This document shows, piece by piece, positions 8,830 through 19,507 of a DNA stretch of 64,000 nucleotides. Each line of letters starts with the position of its first letter. Position 1 is the first letter of the stretch. Origin of the DNA: Paracoccaceae bacterium (GTDB taxonomy: Bacteria > Pseudomonadota > Alphaproteobacteria > Rhodobacterales > Rhodobacteraceae); contig JADGFD010000003.1 of the NCBI GenBank assembly GCA_016744015.1, positions 62,001 through 126,000 on the forward strand, written 5' to 3'. The notes beneath the pieces are model-generated. The model was not told the origin of the DNA. It did no database searches and was given only the letters and a program-made list of their open reading frames with translations. The position numbers and the translations under genes are program-made.

Positions 8830-9246
8830 CTATCTCAGTTTTGGCGGTGCGCCTTCGGGCTGCTGGTTGGCCACGACGCCCATGCGCAGGCCGGCACCAA
8901 TGCGGTGCGCCAAGGCGCTCCAGCTTGCGGCAAGATCGGTAGGGAGCGCCTCTGCCAGCACCTCGTCAAACACGCCCAGCCATATCGCAAAATGCTCGGG
9001 CTTGATCATTGGGCGCATTGAGTGCATGTGCTGCGGGTTACCGCTATAGCTGCGCTCGTGTAAAATGGCATTACGCCAAAACCGGGCGATTTTTTCTTCG
9101 TGATGCGCCCAGCGCGCGGCCTCATCAGGGATGCTGGCAAAAAACACGGGTGCAAGCACCTCATGCTGGCGCACGCGTGCGTAAAACTTGGCAACAACGG
9201 TATCAATCTCAGCGGCAGAAACCGGAAAGCGGGGTGGCATAGCCAT
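8830..9246 (-). CDS. group III truncated hemoglobin
   Basis: A 138-residue 2-over-2 globin of the group III (P) type. These are heme proteins of uncertain physiology, linked in some bacteria to microaerobic respiration or nitric oxide and oxygen handling. The pattern ERSYSGNPQHMHSM followed by KPEHFAIWLGVFDEVL matches the family's E-to-G helix region; the His in MHSM is the likely proximal heme ligand, and FYARVRQHEVLAPVF matches the B/CD region. The start ATG at 9246 is chosen because AAGGA lies 6 bases upstream on the minus strand; an upstream in-frame extension to 9324 lacks support. Confidence 0.88.
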   Translation of the reverse strand: MAMPPRFPVSAAEIDTVVAKFYARVRQHEVLAPVFFASIPDEAARWAHHEEKIARFWRNAILHERSYSGNPQHMHSMRPMIKPEHFAIWLGVFDEVLAEALPTDLAASWSALAHRIGAGLRMGVVANQQPEGAPPKLR

Positions 9247-9381
9247 GGGGAGTCCTTTCGTTTCTTCATAGCTATGCCACCGCTCCCAAAAAGCAAAAGG
9301 CCAAATTGGCGCAGGGTGTCGCAACGGCAGATTGTATTGGGTAAAAAATGTGTTAAAGTCCCGCCAAACACGGGGGCGAAT

Positions 9382-12069
9382 ATGGACGAATTTGTTTTAC
9401 TTGGCATTCTGGCATTGCTGATTGTTTTTGGCCTGCCGATCTATTTGCTCGTTGCCCTTAGTCACCTCAAGGCCCGTGTGAATATGCTGGAAGCCTCACT
9501 TTCAACGCGGGCACCGGTTGCCATCAAGCCCGTTCCAGAAGCACCCACCGTTGCGCCGAAAAAAACACCGGTTGCGCCCCCATCAGCCCCGCCGCCCGAA
9601 ACCAAACCCACAACCGCATGGAGCCCTGCGCCCAAAGTGACGCCAAAGCGCACATCATTTGTGTTCAGCGGTGAGCGGCTTGCGACGGCTACAAAATGGG
9701 CGCAGGATAATTGGGTGTTTATTCTAGCGGGGGTATCCCTGGCGCTGGCAGGTGTATTTTTGGTGCAATACGGCGTTGAAAACGGCCTGCTCAGCCCGCG
9801 TATGCGGGTGTTTGCGGCCATCGCGCTCGGTGCGGCGCTTATTGGAGCCGGAGAGTATATCCGGCGCAAAACCGGCAGTGATGAATCGGGCAGCTTTGCG
9901 CTGCTGCCTTCGGTTTTTGCCGGTGCGGGGCTTGTGGCCATTTTTGCAGGCGTGCTTTCGGCGCGTATGCTTTACGGCCTCATTGGCTCCGAAACGGCTT
10001 TTGTTGGCTTGGCGCTCACGGGCGCGCTCGCTATTGTGCTGGGCTGGGTTTATGGGCCGCTATTGGCAACGCTGGGCGTATTTGGCGCGCTGGCCGCGCC
10101 CTTCCTCGTGGGGGGCGGCTCCAACAATGCGGGCCCGCTGCACCTTTATTTTGCACTTATCGCTGCGGTGGCGCTGGCGATAGATGCGTATAAGCGCTGG
10201 GCTTGGCTTTCAGCACTGGCGCTTATCGGGGCATTCGGGGCCTCATGGCTGCTTTTGAGCGGGCGTGACACCAGTTTTCATGCCACGCTATTTGCCTTTA
10301 TCACCGCCCTTATCGCCGTTGCCATTCCCCCGCTAACCCTTACGCCTCGTCATGCGGGTGCGCGGCTTACGGGCTTTCTGACCAACTCTCTAAAATCATC
10401 CTCAACCGCTTTTCCCACCCGCGTGGCCAGCGGGGCTTTTCTGGCAGCAACGGCTTATATCTGGTTTATTTATCTTCAGGATTCCTCGCTATTCTGGCTC
10501 GCCCTGATGTCCGCCGCCCTGTTGTTCCTCGCCGCTATTTTCTGGATGAAAGACGCCCCCGCGCTGGCAGACCTTGCTTTTGCCCCGCCCCTGCTGGCAC
10601 TTGGCGTTATCGCCTATGAGGCCATGGAGGCCCGCCCTGTGGCTATGGCGTGGTTTGAAAATGTGAACCGCGAAGGGATCGACACGCCGTCAATGACGGT
10701 TGCGCTATTGCTCGCGGGGGCAGTGGCCGCCAGCCTTGCCTTTGCTTGGCGCAGCGCTTTTAGGCCCCCGCTCAAGATCACCAATACCGTGTTGGCCGCG
10801 GGCTTTGCCCCTTGGGTCGCGATTATCATTGAGCTTCGCTGGACGCCAAGCCTTGTGCTGGGCCAGGGCGTTTGGGCGATATATCTGGCAGTCATCGCCG
10901 CCATCATGGTTGTGCTGACCGAGCGCTTTGCCCGCCTTGACCCTAAAGAAGACCGCACCCGCACCGCACTGTTTGCCCTCTCGGCCATGTCGATGATCTC
11001 CTTTGTGGCAGTCATTTTGCTAGGTGGCATCGCGCTCACGCTATCCTTTGCTGTGATGGTGCTGGCCGCCGCATGGCTTGGCGAGCGCTTTAAGCTGCGC
11101 TTGCTGGATTTTTACATTCAGATTGGAGCCGTGCTTGTGAGCTTTCGGCTGGTGGCTTATCCGGGGTTGCTTTGGGCGTGGGAAGCCCCGCTTTGGGAGG
11201 TCTCGCTGGCCTTTATCGGCACACTTACTTTGCTGGCCACCGCTTGGTGGCTCAGGCGAGGCGGTCGAGCCTCTGTGGTGGTGGTGCTTGAATCCGCCAT
11301 CTGGACACTGAGCGGTATCTTTGCCAGCTTGATGCTGGGGCGCTGGATGAAAGCCATGGGCTCAGATGAGCTATCTTATGTATTGGTTTCCTTTGGGGGC
11401 ATGGTGTGGCTGATGCTGGCCGCCAACCAGCTTTACCGGCTAAAAGCAGGCGGGCGCTTGCGCTGGTTGCGCATTGTGCTGGCCAGCCTTTATGGCCTTG
11501 CCGGTGCCTTTGTAATGGCCGTTGCCGTTGGGGCAAACCCGGCGGTTTGGGCTGAGCTGCGCGCTATTGGATTGCCGATTTTTGGCAGCCTCGGGGCGGC
11601 TTACCTTCTGCCAGCCCTCCTGCTCGGGTTTGTAGGCTGGCGCTTTACGCATTTGCACCGCTGGCTGCGCATCCTGCTTTGGGCGGCGGCCGCGGGCTTT
11701 GCCGCGCTTTGGGTGGCGCTCGAAATACGGCATTTCTGGCGCGGGGATGATATGGCGAGCTATCTCACCTCAAAGCCCGAGCTTTATAGCTATACGGTGG
11801 CGATGATCCTTGCCGCGCTGGGCTTGCTGACGCTCGCCTTCATCCGGCAATCAGCGGGGTTGCGCAAGCTGGCTTTGGTGATGGTGCTACTCGTGGTGGC
11901 CAAGGTCTACTTTGTCGATGTGTCCGAGCTGGACGGCTTGCTCCGCGTGGTTTCGTTCTTGGTGCTAGGCTTGGTGGCCGCGCTTATGGCATGGGTGAAC
12001 CGGCTGCTGAAAGCCAATGAGGCCAACGCTATTACGGCGGCCACGCCAGCCCTCGAACCGGACGAATAA
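9382..12069 (+). CDS. DUF2339 large polytopic membrane protein
   Basis: About 895 residues. A single N-terminal membrane anchor is followed by a Pro-rich, Ala-rich linker (about residues 45-90) and then a very hydrophobic body with on the order of 25 membrane helices. This layout matches the DUF2339 family, whose function is unknown. The ATG at 9382 (MDEFVLLGILALLIV) is the natural start; the longer open frame back to 9100 would run antisense through the hemoglobin gene. The last 38 bases overlap the convergent flavin monooxygenase gene. Confidence 0.85.
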   Translation: MDEFVLLGILALLIVFGLPIYLLVALSHLKARVNMLEASLSTRAPVAIKPVPEAPTVAPKKTPVAPPSAPPPETKPTTAWSPAPKVTPKRTSFVFSGERLATATKWAQDNWVFILAGVSLALAGVFLVQYGVENGLLSPRMRVFAAIALGAALIGAGEYIRRKTGSDESGSFALLPSVFAGAGLVAIFAGVLSARMLYGLIGSETAFVGLALTGALAIVLGWVYGPLLATLGVFGALAAPFLVGGGSNNAGPLHLYFALIAAVALAIDAYKRWAWLSALALIGAFGASWLLLSGRDTSFHATLFAFITALIAVAIPPLTLTPRHAGARLTGFLTNSLKSSSTAFPTRVASGAFLAATAYIWFIYLQDSSLFWLALMSAALLFLAAIFWMKDAPALADLAFAPPLLALGVIAYEAMEARPVAMAWFENVNREGIDTPSMTVALLLAGAVAASLAFAWRSAFRPPLKITNTVLAAGFAPWVAIIIELRWTPSLVLGQGVWAIYLAVIAAIMVVLTERFARLDPKEDRTRTALFALSAMSMISFVAVILLGGIALTLSFAVMVLAAAWLGERFKLRLLDFYIQIGAVLVSFRLVAYPGLLWAWEAPLWEVSLAFIGTLTLLATAWWLRRGGRASVVVVLESAIWTLSGIFASLMLGRWMKAMGSDELSYVLVSFGGMVWLMLAANQLYRLKAGGRLRWLRIVLASLYGLAGAFVMAVAVGANPAVWAELRAIGLPIFGSLGAAYLLPALLLGFVGWRFTHLHRWLRILLWAAAAGFAALWVALEIRHFWRGDDMASYLTSKPELYSYTVAMILAALGLLTLAFIRQSAGLRKLALVMVLLVVAKVYFVDVSELDGLLRVVSFLVLGLVAALMAWVNRLLKANEANAITAATPALEPDE

Positions 12070-13192
12070 CATCCCCCGCGCCCACCTTGGTGAGCACAGG
12101 CGCAAAAGGCCAAGCGGAGCTGAGCGGTGCCAATACATGGTTGCGTATCCACGGTAAAACGGCGCTATAGGACTGATAAAGCGGCGTAAGAAAGCGGCTC
12201 ATCATCTGGTAGGAAAACACATGTCGGCGGCGGGCGCGACCGTAAACCTTGAGCGCCAGCTCAACCGGGTGCTGCCCCAGCGCCGTGCCCAGCGCATAAG
12301 CATCCAGCAGCGCCATATTGGCCCCCTGCCCGAGCTGCGGACTGGCGCAATGGGCGGCATCCCCGATATAAGCCATGCGGCCATCGGATTTGTGCTTGAG
12401 CGTGCCATGGGTATAGCGCGCCACCGTCAGTTCATCATGGCTAGAGAACTGGCTCACAAATGGTGCAAATTCAGGCCAGAAATCGCTGGCCGCTTGCTGC
12501 CAGTCCGCCAACGGGGCCGCACGCCATTTGTCAAAATCAGAGATGCGGAGCGACCAAAAAATCGCGGCCTTTGGCGTGGTTTCACCGGGCATAATGCCCG
12601 CCATACGACTGGCCCCGCCGTAAACTTGAGAAAGCCGGTGCTGCGGTAGAGTGGAGGCCGCTGGCCAGTCCACGCTCGCCCAAAGCGCCCCGTATTTTAG
12701 CGGCGTGCTTTTCAGCGGAGAAAGCTTTGAGCCCGCCCCGCTGGCATCCACCAGCGCATCAAACGGCCCATGGCTGCCACCGTTTTTAGACTTAAAACAA
12801 TGGCCGTCTTGCGCAGTGATTTCTGTTGAAGGCACTATCTCGCAACCGTTTTCAAGCGCTTTGGAAAGCAGCGCTTCAAAAAGACTGGCACGGTGGATAG
12901 CAAGCCCAAAGCGCGCCCCATAGCTGACATTCAGCGCCGCCTTGCCGCTGCCAAATTCAACCCCCCGCATATGCGAAATTTTGGCCCCTTTGGCCAGCAC
13001 CGCCTCCGCCACCCCCAGCACCTTCAAAACCTCCAGCCCGACAGGCTGGACCACCAGCCCCGAGCCAACGGGAGAGGGCGCTTTGAACTGGTCAAATATC
13101 TGCACGCGGTGGCCTTTGGCAGCCAGCATTGCGCCTAGCGCTAGCCCGCCAATGCCACAACCGACGATGCCTATTTTGAGATCCGCTTTCAT
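12032..13192 (-). CDS. FAD-dependent monooxygenase
   Basis: A 386-residue class A flavoprotein monooxygenase of the salicylate hydroxylase/UbiH superfamily, which hydroxylates an aromatic or similar substrate with NAD(P)H and oxygen. The N-terminal dinucleotide-binding motif is GIVGCGIGGLALGAML (residues 8-23). The second FAD motif YIGDAAHCASPQLGQGAN contains the conserved GD. The Asp-Gly motif is less clear. The substrate cannot be predicted and no pathway genes adjoin. ATG at 13192 gives a normal start (MKADLKIGIVG). Confidence 0.85.
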   Translation of the reverse strand: MKADLKIGIVGCGIGGLALGAMLAAKGHRVQIFDQFKAPSPVGSGLVVQPVGLEVLKVLGVAEAVLAKGAKISHMRGVEFGSGKAALNVSYGARFGLAIHRASLFEALLSKALENGCEIVPSTEITAQDGHCFKSKNGGSHGPFDALVDASGAGSKLSPLKSTPLKYGALWASVDWPAASTLPQHRLSQVYGGASRMAGIMPGETTPKAAIFWSLRISDFDKWRAAPLADWQQAASDFWPEFAPFVSQFSSHDELTVARYTHGTLKHKSDGRMAYIGDAAHCASPQLGQGANMALLDAYALGTALGQHPVELALKVYGRARRRHVFSYQMMSRFLTPLYQSYSAVLPWIRNHVLAPLSSAWPFAPVLTKVGAGDVIRPVRGLAWPP

Positions 13193-13534
13193 AGCCGGAC
13201 CTTAGCGCGATGGCGCGGTGTTGAAAACCGCAAAGCACAGCGCGCAAGTCAAACAACGGCTCCCGCCCGCCAGTGCCGTGCCGCCCGTTTGGCGTGGCCT
13301 CGGCTTCGCCATCGGCAGGGGCTGGCGCCCCTCTCTGGCCAAGGCCATTCACCCCCAGCCACGAAAATTCAGCGCTTTACGCCCTGCCTACCGCGCCTTA
13401 TAAAGCCGCTTATGGATAGTGCTTTGATCATACGAATTAGCCGCCCGGCGCTCTAAACAGAGCCGCCGGGAAAAGGTGTATGGCCTCGCCGCACCGCCCT
13501 CTATCCAGTTTTCACAACCTTACGGAGCGAGCTG
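13193..13534. other. intergenic region upstream of ileS
   Basis: 342 bases without a convincing gene. The left half holds one copy of a dispersed repeat (listed separately). The right half is ileS leader DNA, with AAACAG...CCGCCGGG-type short inverted repeats but no recognisable riboswitch. GGAG at 13524-13527 is the ileS ribosome-binding site. Confidence 0.6.
13258..13360 (+). repeat. dispersed intergenic repeat, copy A
   Basis: Shares a core with 28225-28345: GGCTCCCGCC at the left, then TGGCCTCG, CGGCAGGGGCT, GCCCCTCT and CATTCACCCC in the same order and spacing, within 2-5 bases. The AGGGGC/GCCCCT arms can fold into a hairpin. Similar elements are common between genes in Rhodobacterales (recollection, not checked). 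Confidence 0.65.
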
Positions 13535-16507
13535 ATGTGCGCCGAGACCCCTGACTATAAACAAACCCTGAACCTGCCAAAAACCGATTTCCCAATGCGT
13601 GCGGGCCTGCCCAAGCGGGAGCCGGAATGGCTGCAAAAATGGGCCGATATGGACCTTTATGAGGCCCTGCGCGCCAAGCCGGGCCGCAAGCCCTTTTTGC
13701 TGCATGATGGCCCGCCCTATGCCAACGGGCATTTGCACATTGGCCACGCGCTGAACAAAATCCTGAAAGACATGGTGGTGCGCTCCCACCAGATGCTCGG
13801 GTTTGATGCCCGCTATGTGCCGGGCTGGGATTGCCACGGCCTTCCCATTGAGTGGAAGATCGAGGAGAAATACCGCCAGAAGGGCAAGAACAAAGACGAT
13901 GTGCCGATCAACGAGCTCCGCGGCGAGTGTCGCAAATTTGCCCAAGGCTGGGTGGATATCCAGCGCGAGGAGTTTAAGCGGCTTGGCGTGAACGGCAAGT
14001 GGGACGACCCCTACCTGACGATGAATTTTGAGAGCGAGGCGGTGATTGCCGAGGAGTTCATGAAATTCGTGATGAACGGTTCGCTTTATCGCGGGTCAAA
14101 ACCGGTGATGTGGTCTCCGGTTGAAAAAACCGCGCTGGCTGAGGCGGAGATCGAGTATCATGACCATCAGAGCCATACGATTTGGGTGCCTTTCAATATA
14201 GTATTCAACCCCAACATAGAAAAAGGTGTTGGATTCCGCGCCATCGGGCAAGGCATCCCCCCTGCTGATCCAACATACAATAAACTCCATGATGCCCGAG
14301 TTGTAATTTGGACAACAACGCCATGGACGATTCCATCAAATAAAGCTGTCGCATTTAGTCCAGACATTTCATATGGCGTATATGAGGTTACTAATGTGAG
14401 TGGTGAGTCTTGGGTGCAGCCCGGTGATCGATATGTTCTCGCCAGAAATCTGGCCGCTGACGTAATGAAAGCCGCACGAGTCAAAATCGGAGACTATTTC
14501 GAAGTCGCAACGGTTGATGAAAGTGATTTTGCAAAAATTTCACTGCGACACCCTTTCCATTCTGATAATTTGAATGACGATGATCTTTTGGTAGCTGATA
14601 ATTTCTGGGATTACGATGTCCCCATGATCGACGGCGACCACGTTACTGACGACGCGGGCACAGGTTTTGTGCATACAGCGCCATCCCACGGTGCGGACGA
14701 TTATGAGCTTTTTGTCAAAAAAGGCTGGACGCAGCGCATGACGCATAACGTCAATGAAAACTCGGCCTTTGAGGATTTCGTACCGTTCTTTGCCGGGCTG
14801 GAGGTTTTTAACCGCAAGGGCAAAGAGGGCAAAGCAAACCAAGCGGTGATCGCGAAATTGGTTGAGGCCAACGCCTTGATCGCGCGCGGGCGGGTTAAGC
14901 ACAGCTATCCGCATTCTTGGCGCTCCAAAGCGCCGATCATTTTCCGCAATACGCCGCAATGGTTTGTGGCGATTGATCAGGAATTGAACGACGGCATGGA
15001 CACGCACGGCAAAACCATCCGTGAACGCGCTTTGACCGAGATTGACAATGTGAACTGGACGCCGCGCTCTGGCCGCAATCGCCTGTATTCGATGATCGAA
15101 AACCGCCCTGACTGGGTGCTGTCGCGCCAACGGGCGTGGGGTGTGCCGCTGTCATGTTTCATCCGCGATGCGGGCGAAGGCAATGTTGAGATTTTGCGCG
15201 ATGACGCGGTGAATGCTCGGATTGCTGAGGCTTTCCGCGCGGAAGGCGCTGATGCGTGGTTTGAGGACGGCGCGGCAGAACGGTTCTTGGGTGAACACGC
15301 AGGCCAAGGCTGGGAGCTGGTGACCGACATCCTCGATGTGTGGTTTGACTCAGGCTCCACCCATGCGTTTGTGATCCGAGATCGCGCTGATGGCTCGCCT
15401 GACGGCGTGGCCGATGTTTACCTTGAGGGCACTGACCAGCACCGTGGCTGGTTCCATTCCTCGCTGTTGCAATCGGTCGGCACTAAAGGCAAAGCGCCCT
15501 ACCGTGAGGTGGTGACAGCTGGCTTTACGCTGGATGCCAAGGGTATGAAAATGTCCAAATCCATCGGCAATACCATCGCGCCCGAGCAGGTTATCCGGCA
15601 ATACGGCGCTGATATTCTGCGGCTTTGGGTGGCGCAGGTTGATTATACCAATGACCAGCGCATCGGGGATGAGATCCTGAAAGGCGTGGCCGATAGCTAC
15701 CGCCGCTTGCGCAACACCATGCGCTTTATGCTGGGCAATCTGAACGGGTTTGACGAGGCCGAGCGGGTGGAGGCCGCCGATATGCCCGAGCTGGAGCGCT
15801 TTGTGCTGCATCGCTTGGCAGAGCTCGATACCGTCGTGCGCGAGGGCTATGCGGCGCATGATTTCCAAGGTGTGTTCCAAAAACTGTTCCACTTCTGCAC
15901 CTCTGATCTGTCCAGCCTTTACTTCGATATCCGCAAAGATGTGCTTTACTGCGATGGCGATAGCCTTGAGCGCCGCTCAGCCCGCACGGTGCTGGATATC
16001 CTGTTCCACCGCCTCACCACATGGCTGGCGCCAATGCTGGTTTTCACCATGGAAGATGTCTGGCTCCAGCGCTTTCCGGGGGCTGAAAGCTCGGTCCATA
16101 TGCAGGACTTCCCCGCTACGCCCGATTGGCGTGACGCCGCGCTGGCCGCGCGCTGGGAAACCCTGCGCAAAGTGCGCCGCGTGGTAACGGGCGCCATTGA
16201 GGTTGAGCGCACCGCGAAGGTGATCGGGGCCTCGCTTGAGGCTGCGCCGACGGTCTATGTGGACGCCGATACCAAGGCCCTGCTGGACAGCGTGGATTTC
16301 GCAGATATCTGCATCACCTCCGCCCTAACGGTGGCCGATAGCACCGCCCCAGAAGCCGCCTTCACCCTGCCCGATGTGGCGGGCGTGTCCGTAACCTTCG
16401 CCAAAGCCGACGGGGAGAAATGCCAGCGCTGCTGGAAGATTTTACCGGATGTGGGCAGCCATGGGCATGAGGGCGTTTGTGGCCGGTGTGATGAGGCGTT
16501 GGGGTAA
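13535..16507 (+). CDS. ileS: isoleucyl-tRNA synthetase
   Basis: Class I aminoacyl-tRNA synthetase of 990 residues that charges tRNA-Ile and edits mischarged valine. The HIGH motif is in [16 protein letters not shown] (about residues 63-78), KMSKS is in [10 protein letters not shown], and the C-terminal zinc-binding segment has CQRCW and CGRCDE. GGAG lies 7 bases before the ATG. The stretch from about 14165 to 14650, inside the CP1 editing domain, is visibly AT-richer and uses different codons from the rest (23 of 60 G/C in the line at 14341 against 32 of 60 at 15541), yet the frame stays open. This suggests a recombined segment. Confidence 0.97.
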   Translation: MCAETPDYKQTLNLPKTDFPMRAGLPKREPEWLQKWADMDLYEALRAKPGRKPFLLHDGPPYANGHLHIGHALNKILKDMVVRSHQMLGFDARYVPGWDCHGLPIEWKIEEKYRQKGKNKDDVPINELRGECRKFAQGWVDIQREEFKRLGVNGKWDDPYLTMNFESEAVIAEEFMKFVMNGSLYRGSKPVMWSPVEKTALAEAEIEYHDHQSHTIWVPFNIVFNPNIEKGVGFRAIGQGIPPADPTYNKLHDARVVIWTTTPWTIPSNKAVAFSPDISYGVYEVTNVSGESWVQPGDRYVLARNLAADVMKAARVKIGDYFEVATVDESDFAKISLRHPFHSDNLNDDDLLVADNFWDYDVPMIDGDHVTDDAGTGFVHTAPSHGADDYELFVKKGWTQRMTHNVNENSAFEDFVPFFAGLEVFNRKGKEGKANQAVIAKLVEANALIARGRVKHSYPHSWRSKAPIIFRNTPQWFVAIDQELNDGMDTHGKTIRERALTEIDNVNWTPRSGRNRLYSMIENRPDWVLSRQRAWGVPLSCFIRDAGEGNVEILRDDAVNARIAEAFRAEGADAWFEDGAAERFLGEHAGQGWELVTDILDVWFDSGSTHAFVIRDRADGSPDGVADVYLEGTDQHRGWFHSSLLQSVGTKGKAPYREVVTAGFTLDAKGMKMSKSIGNTIAPEQVIRQYGADILRLWVAQVDYTNDQRIGDEILKGVADSYRRLRNTMRFMLGNLNGFDEAERVEAADMPELERFVLHRLAELDTVVREGYAAHDFQGVFQKLFHFCTSDLSSLYFDIRKDVLYCDGDSLERRSARTVLDILFHRLTTWLAPMLVFTMEDVWLQRFPGAESSVHMQDFPATPDWRDAALAARWETLRKVRRVVTGAIEVERTAKVIGASLEAAPTVYVDADTKALLDSVDFADICITSALTVADSTAPEAAFTLPDVAGVSVTFAKADGEKCQRCWKILPDVGSHGHEGVCGRCDEALG

Positions 16508-16561
16508 GCCGCCCCTTCGCCAATTGCGCGAACCATGGCTTGCGAGCCACCCTAAAAAGTG

Positions 16562-16597
16562 AAAAGATGCGCGGAAACATTTCCGCGCATCTTTTTG
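16562..16597 (+). terminator. rho-independent terminator of ileS
   Basis: Stem of AAAGATGCGCGGAA paired with TTCCGCGCATCTTT around a very short loop, running into CTTTTTGGTTTTT. It lies 55 bases after the ileS stop and just before the next start. Confidence 0.88.
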
Positions 16598-16613
16598 GTT
16601 TTTGGAGTGAACA

Positions 16614-17699
16614 ATGGATATATCGAAAATAGGCCAATATGCTATCAAACTAGATAGCGATACATCTGTTGAGTTTGAAAATTTTACTCAGTTTGAAAAC
16701 TGGTTGAAATCCGAAGTCAGAGCCTGGCATTGGCTTATTACTGAAGAAACGAAGGTAGACAGTTGGACATCTGGCGGCAGAAGCGTTTCTCCATTCACGA
16801 TGACATCCGTGTTAACCGATACTCTACGTCTAGCAAAAATGAATTTGACCTTTGATAGTGATCAAGCGGCAAGCGCCGTTAAAGAAATTGAACTCGCGCT
16901 TGAAAACGGAACCTATATTGGTTCCGGCACACCAAAAGGAAAATTCCTGATCGAAGAAGGGGAAACAGATCCTGCCTTTGGCCTAAAGTTGTTAGAAGTC
17001 GTTCTTAACAAAAATCGCAACTTCATACCATCCGATCGGCAAGAGCTCTTAGCTATTTTTGCACTTAACGACTTTGAGCGAGGGTTCTCCAAGAAACGGC
17101 TGAAGGAAAGCATTGATGAATCCCAAAAAATAGTCGCTGACTTGCTAAGAATTCAGCCAGAGGTGGTTGAGGCACTGGATAATACCAAAGCGGAATTGGC
17201 TGATTTCAAAGCAGCCTTGAAAAAAGAGATCGCCCTAAAAGAACCTATCGATTATTGGAGCAAAAAATCTGATAATCATAAATATGCCACGGTCATTTTG
17301 GCCCTCTTATTCATCGGGTACTCAGCAACCGCCCTTTTCTTTCTCGCCAACTTCATCCCCGACTTTAAAGACGGCATTCAAGGGTTTATTGCCTCATGGA
17401 AAGATACAGGCGTTGGTGCGGTCGCTTCGTTTGCTGGCCTTATTGGCATAGGCATGGTGATTGCGCGGGTGCTTTATCGCTTGTTTGCCAGCCAGCTTCA
17501 CCTGTGGAATGACGCGCGTGAGCGCGTAACCATGATACAGACCTATCTGGCGTTGGCGGCAGAGGGCCATGCAAAAGAGGAATTTCTTGGTGCCTTGATG
17601 CAACGGTTGTTTAGCCCTTCATCTGATGGGATCGTGAAATCTGATCTTGGGGCAGTTGGCCCATTGGATGGAATCATCAAGCAGTTTGGCAACAAATAG
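16614..17699 (+). CDS. DUF6161-like protein with two membrane segments
   Basis: A 361-residue protein of unknown function. A long helical, partly coiled-coil N-terminal region (about 1-225) is followed by two hydrophobic segments (about 225-245 and 265-285). The conserved-looking C-terminal part includes LHLWNDARERVTMIQTYLAL and EEFLGALMQRLF. That tail resembles proteins annotated as DUF6161 (moderate confidence from memory). The gene is AT-rich at its 5' end (20 of 60 G/C in the line at 16621) and richer in G+C at its 3' end, so it may be a horizontally acquired or mosaic gene. It is isolated from ileS by a strong terminator and ends 2 bases before the convergent GMC gene. Confidence 0.6.
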   Translation: MDISKIGQYAIKLDSDTSVEFENFTQFENWLKSEVRAWHWLITEETKVDSWTSGGRSVSPFTMTSVLTDTLRLAKMNLTFDSDQAASAVKEIELALENGTYIGSGTPKGKFLIEEGETDPAFGLKLLEVVLNKNRNFIPSDRQELLAIFALNDFERGFSKKRLKESIDESQKIVADLLRIQPEVVEALDNTKAELADFKAALKKEIALKEPIDYWSKKSDNHKYATVILALLFIGYSATALFFLANFIPDFKDGIQGFIASWKDTGVGAVASFAGLIGIGMVIARVLYRLFASQLHLWNDARERVTMIQTYLALAAEGHAKEEFLGALMQRLFSPSSDGIVKSDLGAVGPLDGIIKQFGNK

Positions 17700-17701
17700 C
17701 C

Positions 17702-19285
17702 TCACCCACCCAATATCAAATCCGCCGCCTTTTCCCCGACCATAATGCTGGGCGCGTTTAGGTTGCCGTTGGGGATGCGGGGGAAGATGGAGCTGTCGGC
17801 GACGCGGAGGTTTTCAATGCCGATGACGCGGCAGGCGGGGTCGACCACGGCTAGGGGGTCATTTGCGGCACCGATGCGGGCTGTGCCGCAGGGGTGGAAG
17901 GCGCTTTCGGCGTGTTCTCGGATGAAGCCGTTTAGGTCGTCGTCAGATTGCAGGGCTTCGCCGGGTTGGATCTCTTTGCCTGCGTATGGCTTGAAGGCCT
18001 CTTGGCCAAAAATCTCGCGCGTCAGGCGGATGCAGTGGCGGAAGTCCTCCCAGTCGGCTTCTTCAGACATGTAATTGAAGCGGATTTCGGGAGCCTCCGC
18101 TGGGTCGGCACTCGCCAATGTAACCGCGCCGCGTGAGGGCGAACGCATGGGGCCAACATGGGCTTGGAAGCCGTGGCCCTCGGCGGCGGCTTTGCCATCA
18201 TAGCGCACTGCGATCGGAATAAAGTGGTATTGGATATCGGGGTAGCTGGCCTTGGGCGAGCGCAGAAAGGCGGCGGTTTCAAACTGGTTGGAGGTGCCAA
18301 GGCCTGATTTGGCAAACAGCCACTGCGCGCCAATTAGCCCCTTGGAAAACAGGTTCCAGTGCTTGAACAGCGTTACGGGCTGGGTGCAGGCCTGCTGGAT
18401 GTAAAGCTCTAGGTGGTCTTGCAGGTTTTGCCCAACGCCTGCGCGGTCGGCCAGCACCTCAATGCCATGCTCGGCGAGGTGGGCGGCGGGGCCGATGCCT
18501 GAAAGCATAAGCAGCTTGGGGGTGTTAATGGAGCTGGCAGAAATAATAACCTCGCGGTTGGCGTGCACCACCTCAACCTTGCCGCCACGCTCAATTTCAA
18601 CGCCCACCGCGCGGCCATTTTCGATAACCACCTTGCGGGCAAAGCAGCGGAGCAGCGCACAGTTTTGCCGCTTAAGCGCGGGCTTTAGGTAGGCGTTGGC
18701 CGTAGACCACCGCCGCCCCTTCCAGACGGTCATTTCCATCGGGCCAAAGCCTTCTTGGCTTTCGCCGTTATAATCCTCGGTATAAGGAAAGCCCGCCTGC
18801 TGGCCGGCCTCCAGAAAGGCCTTGTGCAGCGGGTTGCTGCGCGGGCCACGGGTGACGTGCAGCGGGCCGGCATCGCCCCGCACACTTGAGCGCCCGCCAT
18901 GCCAATGCTCCATGCGCTTGAAGTAGGGCAGCACGCCCTCATAATCCCAGCCCGTGGCGCCCAGCGAAGCCCAGTGGTTATAATCTTCGGCATTCCCCCG
19001 CACAAATACCATGCCGTTAATGCTGGAAGAGCCGCCAACGACTTTGCCGCGCGGGGTCACGAGTGACCGCCCGCCGAGGTGCGGCTCAGGCTGGGTTTTA
19101 AAGCCCCAATCATAGCGCTTCATATTCATCGGATAAGACAGCGCGGCGGGCATCTGGATAAAGGGGCCAATGTCCGAGCCGCCCGCCTCTAGCACCAGCA
19201 CCGAGTGCTTACCAGACTCCGAAAGCCGATACGCCAGCGCCGCCCCAGCGGAGCCAGAACCAATGATGATAAAATCTGCCTGCAT
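17702..19285 (-). CDS. GMC oxidoreductase, choline dehydrogenase-like
   Basis: A 527-residue flavoprotein alcohol dehydrogenase of the glucose-methanol-choline family. The FAD-binding motif [17 protein letters not shown] is at residues 5-21, GMC signature 1 is [16 protein letters not shown], signature 2 is [18 protein letters not shown], and the C-terminal active-site region has [11 protein letters not shown]. It is closest in style to choline dehydrogenase BetA, but no betaine aldehyde dehydrogenase or BetI gene adjoins, so the substrate could be another alcohol. ATG at 19285 starts MQADFIIIG. Confidence 0.85.
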   Translation of the reverse strand: MQADFIIIGSGSAGAALAYRLSESGKHSVLVLEAGGSDIGPFIQMPAALSYPMNMKRYDWGFKTQPEPHLGGRSLVTPRGKVVGGSSSINGMVFVRGNAEDYNHWASLGATGWDYEGVLPYFKRMEHWHGGRSSVRGDAGPLHVTRGPRSNPLHKAFLEAGQQAGFPYTEDYNGESQEGFGPMEMTVWKGRRWSTANAYLKPALKRQNCALLRCFARKVVIENGRAVGVEIERGGKVEVVHANREVIISASSINTPKLLMLSGIGPAAHLAEHGIEVLADRAGVGQNLQDHLELYIQQACTQPVTLFKHWNLFSKGLIGAQWLFAKSGLGTSNQFETAAFLRSPKASYPDIQYHFIPIAVRYDGKAAAEGHGFQAHVGPMRSPSRGAVTLASADPAEAPEIRFNYMSEEADWEDFRHCIRLTREIFGQEAFKPYAGKEIQPGEALQSDDDLNGFIREHAESAFHPCGTARIGAANDPLAVVDPACRVIGIENLRVADSSIFPRIPNGNLNAPSIMVGEKAADLILGG

Positions 19286-19507
19286 AGCGCGCTCCTGTTG
19301 GTTTATCTAACTTTAGGCAACCCTGCCTCGGGCATCAAGCCACAGAACGCCGGAATTTGCGCAGGGAAAACCGCCTCGTGGCGCATGGAATGCGGCAATT
19401 ATGGAACAGACATTCTGTATCCTATATTTGGATTCGGCCTGTAAATAAAATTTCCTTGAATATTTGCACCCGCCATCCATACTATGGAGAATACTTGGAG
19501 GAATTTT

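Noticed and set aside
13425..13534. T-box or other leader riboswitch before ileS
   Set aside because: No T-box consensus or specifier-like structure; such leaders are also not expected in this group.
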